Below, one piece after another: positions 9,489 to 10,665 of a DNA stretch of 10,665 nucleotides (within the stretch, counting starts at the first letter, position 1; each line of letters opens with the position of its first letter). Location: NCBI GenBank assembly GCA_039934635.1, contig JBDTLT010000196.1, positions 1 to 10,665 of the forward strand, written 5' to 3'. The notes below the pieces were generated by a model, which saw only the letters and a program-made list of their open reading frames with translations, was not told the origin of the DNA and did not search any database. The position numbers and the translations under genes were made by a program. Source of the stretch: DATLFA01 sp039934635 (lineage in GTDB: Bacteria; Actinomycetota; Acidimicrobiia; Acidimicrobiales; WLNW01).

Positions 9489-10665
9489 TGGGGGTCTCGA
9501 TGGCACAAGCCGCTCACATTCCGGTGATCGACGTCGACACTCACGTGACAGAACCACGCGATCTCTGGACGAGCCGCCTTCCGAGGAAGTACTCGGAGCG
9601 CTCTCCGCGCGTGGAAGCCGACCCTGACTCGGGGGTCAAGCGGTGGATCGTGGGCGACTTCGCGTTGAGCCCCGAGGCGCAGAGCTGTCATGCCGGATGG
9701 CGCGAATATCATCCGTCGTTCCCCCCGACCCTCGAAGACGCGGACCCGGCCGGATGGGATGCCCACGCGCGCCTTCGCCGCATGGACGAGTTCGGGATCT
9801 TTGCGCAGATGCTGTACCCCAACTTGTTGGGGTTTCAGTTCTACGCGTTCATGGACATGGGCGACATGGAGCTGAGCCTCGCCTGCGTGCGCGCCTACAA
9901 CGACTTCCAAACTGATTTCTGTAGTGCCGATCCGCGTCGGCTCATCCCGATTGCCAACCTTCCCATCTGGGATGTGGCTGCGAGCGTCAGCGAACTGGAA
10001 CGCTGCGCCGCCATGGGGCATCGAGGTATCAACTTCGGTGTGGAGATGGAGCGTCTCGGCTTCCCTCCTCTGAAGTCCGGGCATTGGGATCCGTTGCTGG
10101 CCGCCGCTCAGGACCTGAGCATGCCGGTCACGTTCCACATCGGCTTTCAGGTCGGCACCAAACAGACGAGTCTCGAACGCCGCGAACGCGCGATGACCGA
10201 TCCGGTCGAGGGTGCCAAGCAATCCGCACTTCTCTTCGCCGGCAATATGAACGGCATCGCCGAGGTGATCATGACCGGCGTGTGTGCGCGGTTCCCTCGT
10301 TTGAAGTTCGTTTCGGTCGAGAGCGGATACGGCTATGTGCCGTTCCTTCTCGAAGCACTCGACTGGCAGTTCCGCAACAGCGCGGCCCACTCGATCCGCA
10401 GTGACTGGCTACTGCCGAGCGAATTCTTCCGGCGCCAGATGTATGCGACGTTCTGGTTCGAGCAGGGAATCCATCGTCAGATCGATCTGTATCCCGACAA
10501 CGTCATGTTCGAGTCGGACTTCCCGCACCCGACCAGCTTGTCGCCCGGACTCGGGTCGCACGCGGCGTCGGCAAAAGACACGATCGCGGCGAACCTCGCC
10601 GCACTCGACGAAGCGACCCTGCGCAAGGTGCTGCACGATACGGCGGCGTCGGTCTACGGCCTGTA
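9488..10665 (+). CDS. Amidohydrolase family protein (Amidohydrolase_2, ACMSD-like), reaching the right edge
   Basis: The frame gives 392 complete residues and then the two bases TA at the window end. The last residues, AASVYGL, look like the usual C terminus of this family (N-A-x-x-lYgl), so TA is probably the start of a TAA or TAG stop and the gene is then complete but for one base. The metal-dependent TIM-barrel signs are DVDTH (15-19; D17, H19), TFHIG (215-219; H217), VSVESGYGYVPFLLE (275-289; E278) and FESDFPHP (341-348; D344). Relatives include ACMSD-type decarboxylases and hydrolases acting on aromatic or ring-cleavage compounds, and the substrate cannot be deduced here. Two starts are possible: ATG at 9488, overlapping the methyltransferase stop by one base (TGATG), and ATG at 9500, in frame, with a GGGGG run 5 bases before it. 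The first is used because it allows translational coupling; the difference is four residues. No glycan-related role is suggested. Confidence 0.88.
   Translation, partial: MGVSMAQAAHIPVIDVDTHVTEPRDLWTSRLPRKYSERSPRVEADPDSGVKRWIVGDFALSPEAQSCHAGWREYHPSFPPTLEDADPAGWDAHARLRRMDEFGIFAQMLYPNLLGFQFYAFMDMGDMELSLACVRAYNDFQTDFCSADPRRLIPIANLPIWDVAASVSELERCAAMGHRGINFGVEMERLGFPPLKSGHWDPLLAAAQDLSMPVTFHIGFQVGTKQTSLERRERAMTDPVEGAKQSALLFAGNMNGIAEVIMTGVCARFPRLKFVSVESGYGYVPFLLEALDWQFRNSAAHSIRSDWLLPSEFFRRQMYATFWFEQGIHRQIDLYPDNVMFESDFPHPTSLSPGLGSHAASAKDTIAANLAALDEATLRKVLHDTAASVYGL

Noticed and set aside
8268..9557. A 429-codon open frame on the minus strand across the methyltransferase gene.
   Set aside because: It is antisense to three well-supported genes, shows no family motif, and is Arg/Gly-rich in the way of GC-driven shadow frames.
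9416..10390. A 324-codon open frame on the minus strand opposite the amidohydrolase.
   Set aside because: The plus strand carries a full set of amidohydrolase metal-binding motifs. The minus-strand translation has no recognisable domain.

Overview
The window looks like chromosome from a high-GC actinobacterium. The signs are strong G/C bias at third codon positions, frequent GTG starts, short gene overlaps, and a LexA box of the CGAAC-N4-GTTYG type used by Actinobacteria and Firmicutes upstream of uvrA. Some proteins resemble those of environmental Acidimicrobiia-like lineages, but that placement is inference and no 16S or other marker is present. No tRNA, rRNA, IS element, CRISPR array or phage gene was seen.

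Layout. Two genes read leftward: a polyprenyl-phosphate hexose-1-phosphate transferase (1-1295, 3' end cut by the window edge), which would start a surface polysaccharide repeat unit, and complete uvrA (1359-4274). A divergent intergenic stretch of 98 bases (4275-4372) holds a good SOS/LexA box and a candidate uvrA promoter placed for leaderless transcription. Rightward from there run an O-antigen-ligase/polymerase-like membrane protein (4373-5677), a 364-residue GT-C-like membrane protein (5677-6771), a GT39/PMT-like glycosyltransferase (6768-8522), an RlmM/FtsJ-like RNA 2'-O-methyltransferase (8562-9488), and an amidohydrolase of the Amidohydrolase_2/ACMSD-like family (9488 to the right edge, probably ending exactly at the boundary).

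How they fit. The first three rightward genes overlap by 1 and 4 bases and are all multi-pass membrane proteins typical of cell-envelope glycan assembly, so they are probably one translationally coupled operon. Together with the leftward sugar transferase they make this a surface polysaccharide locus with the DNA-repair gene uvrA inside it. The methyltransferase and amidohydrolase overlap by one base and follow after a 39-base gap. They may be read from the same transcript, but their biochemistry does not obviously belong to glycan synthesis.

No clearly novel system was found. The observations most worth checking are the SOS box and apparent leaderless promoter of uvrA, its shared position with a divergent polysaccharide operon, the RlmM-like enzyme in an actinobacterial background, and the paired GT-C proteins of unknown donor and acceptor.
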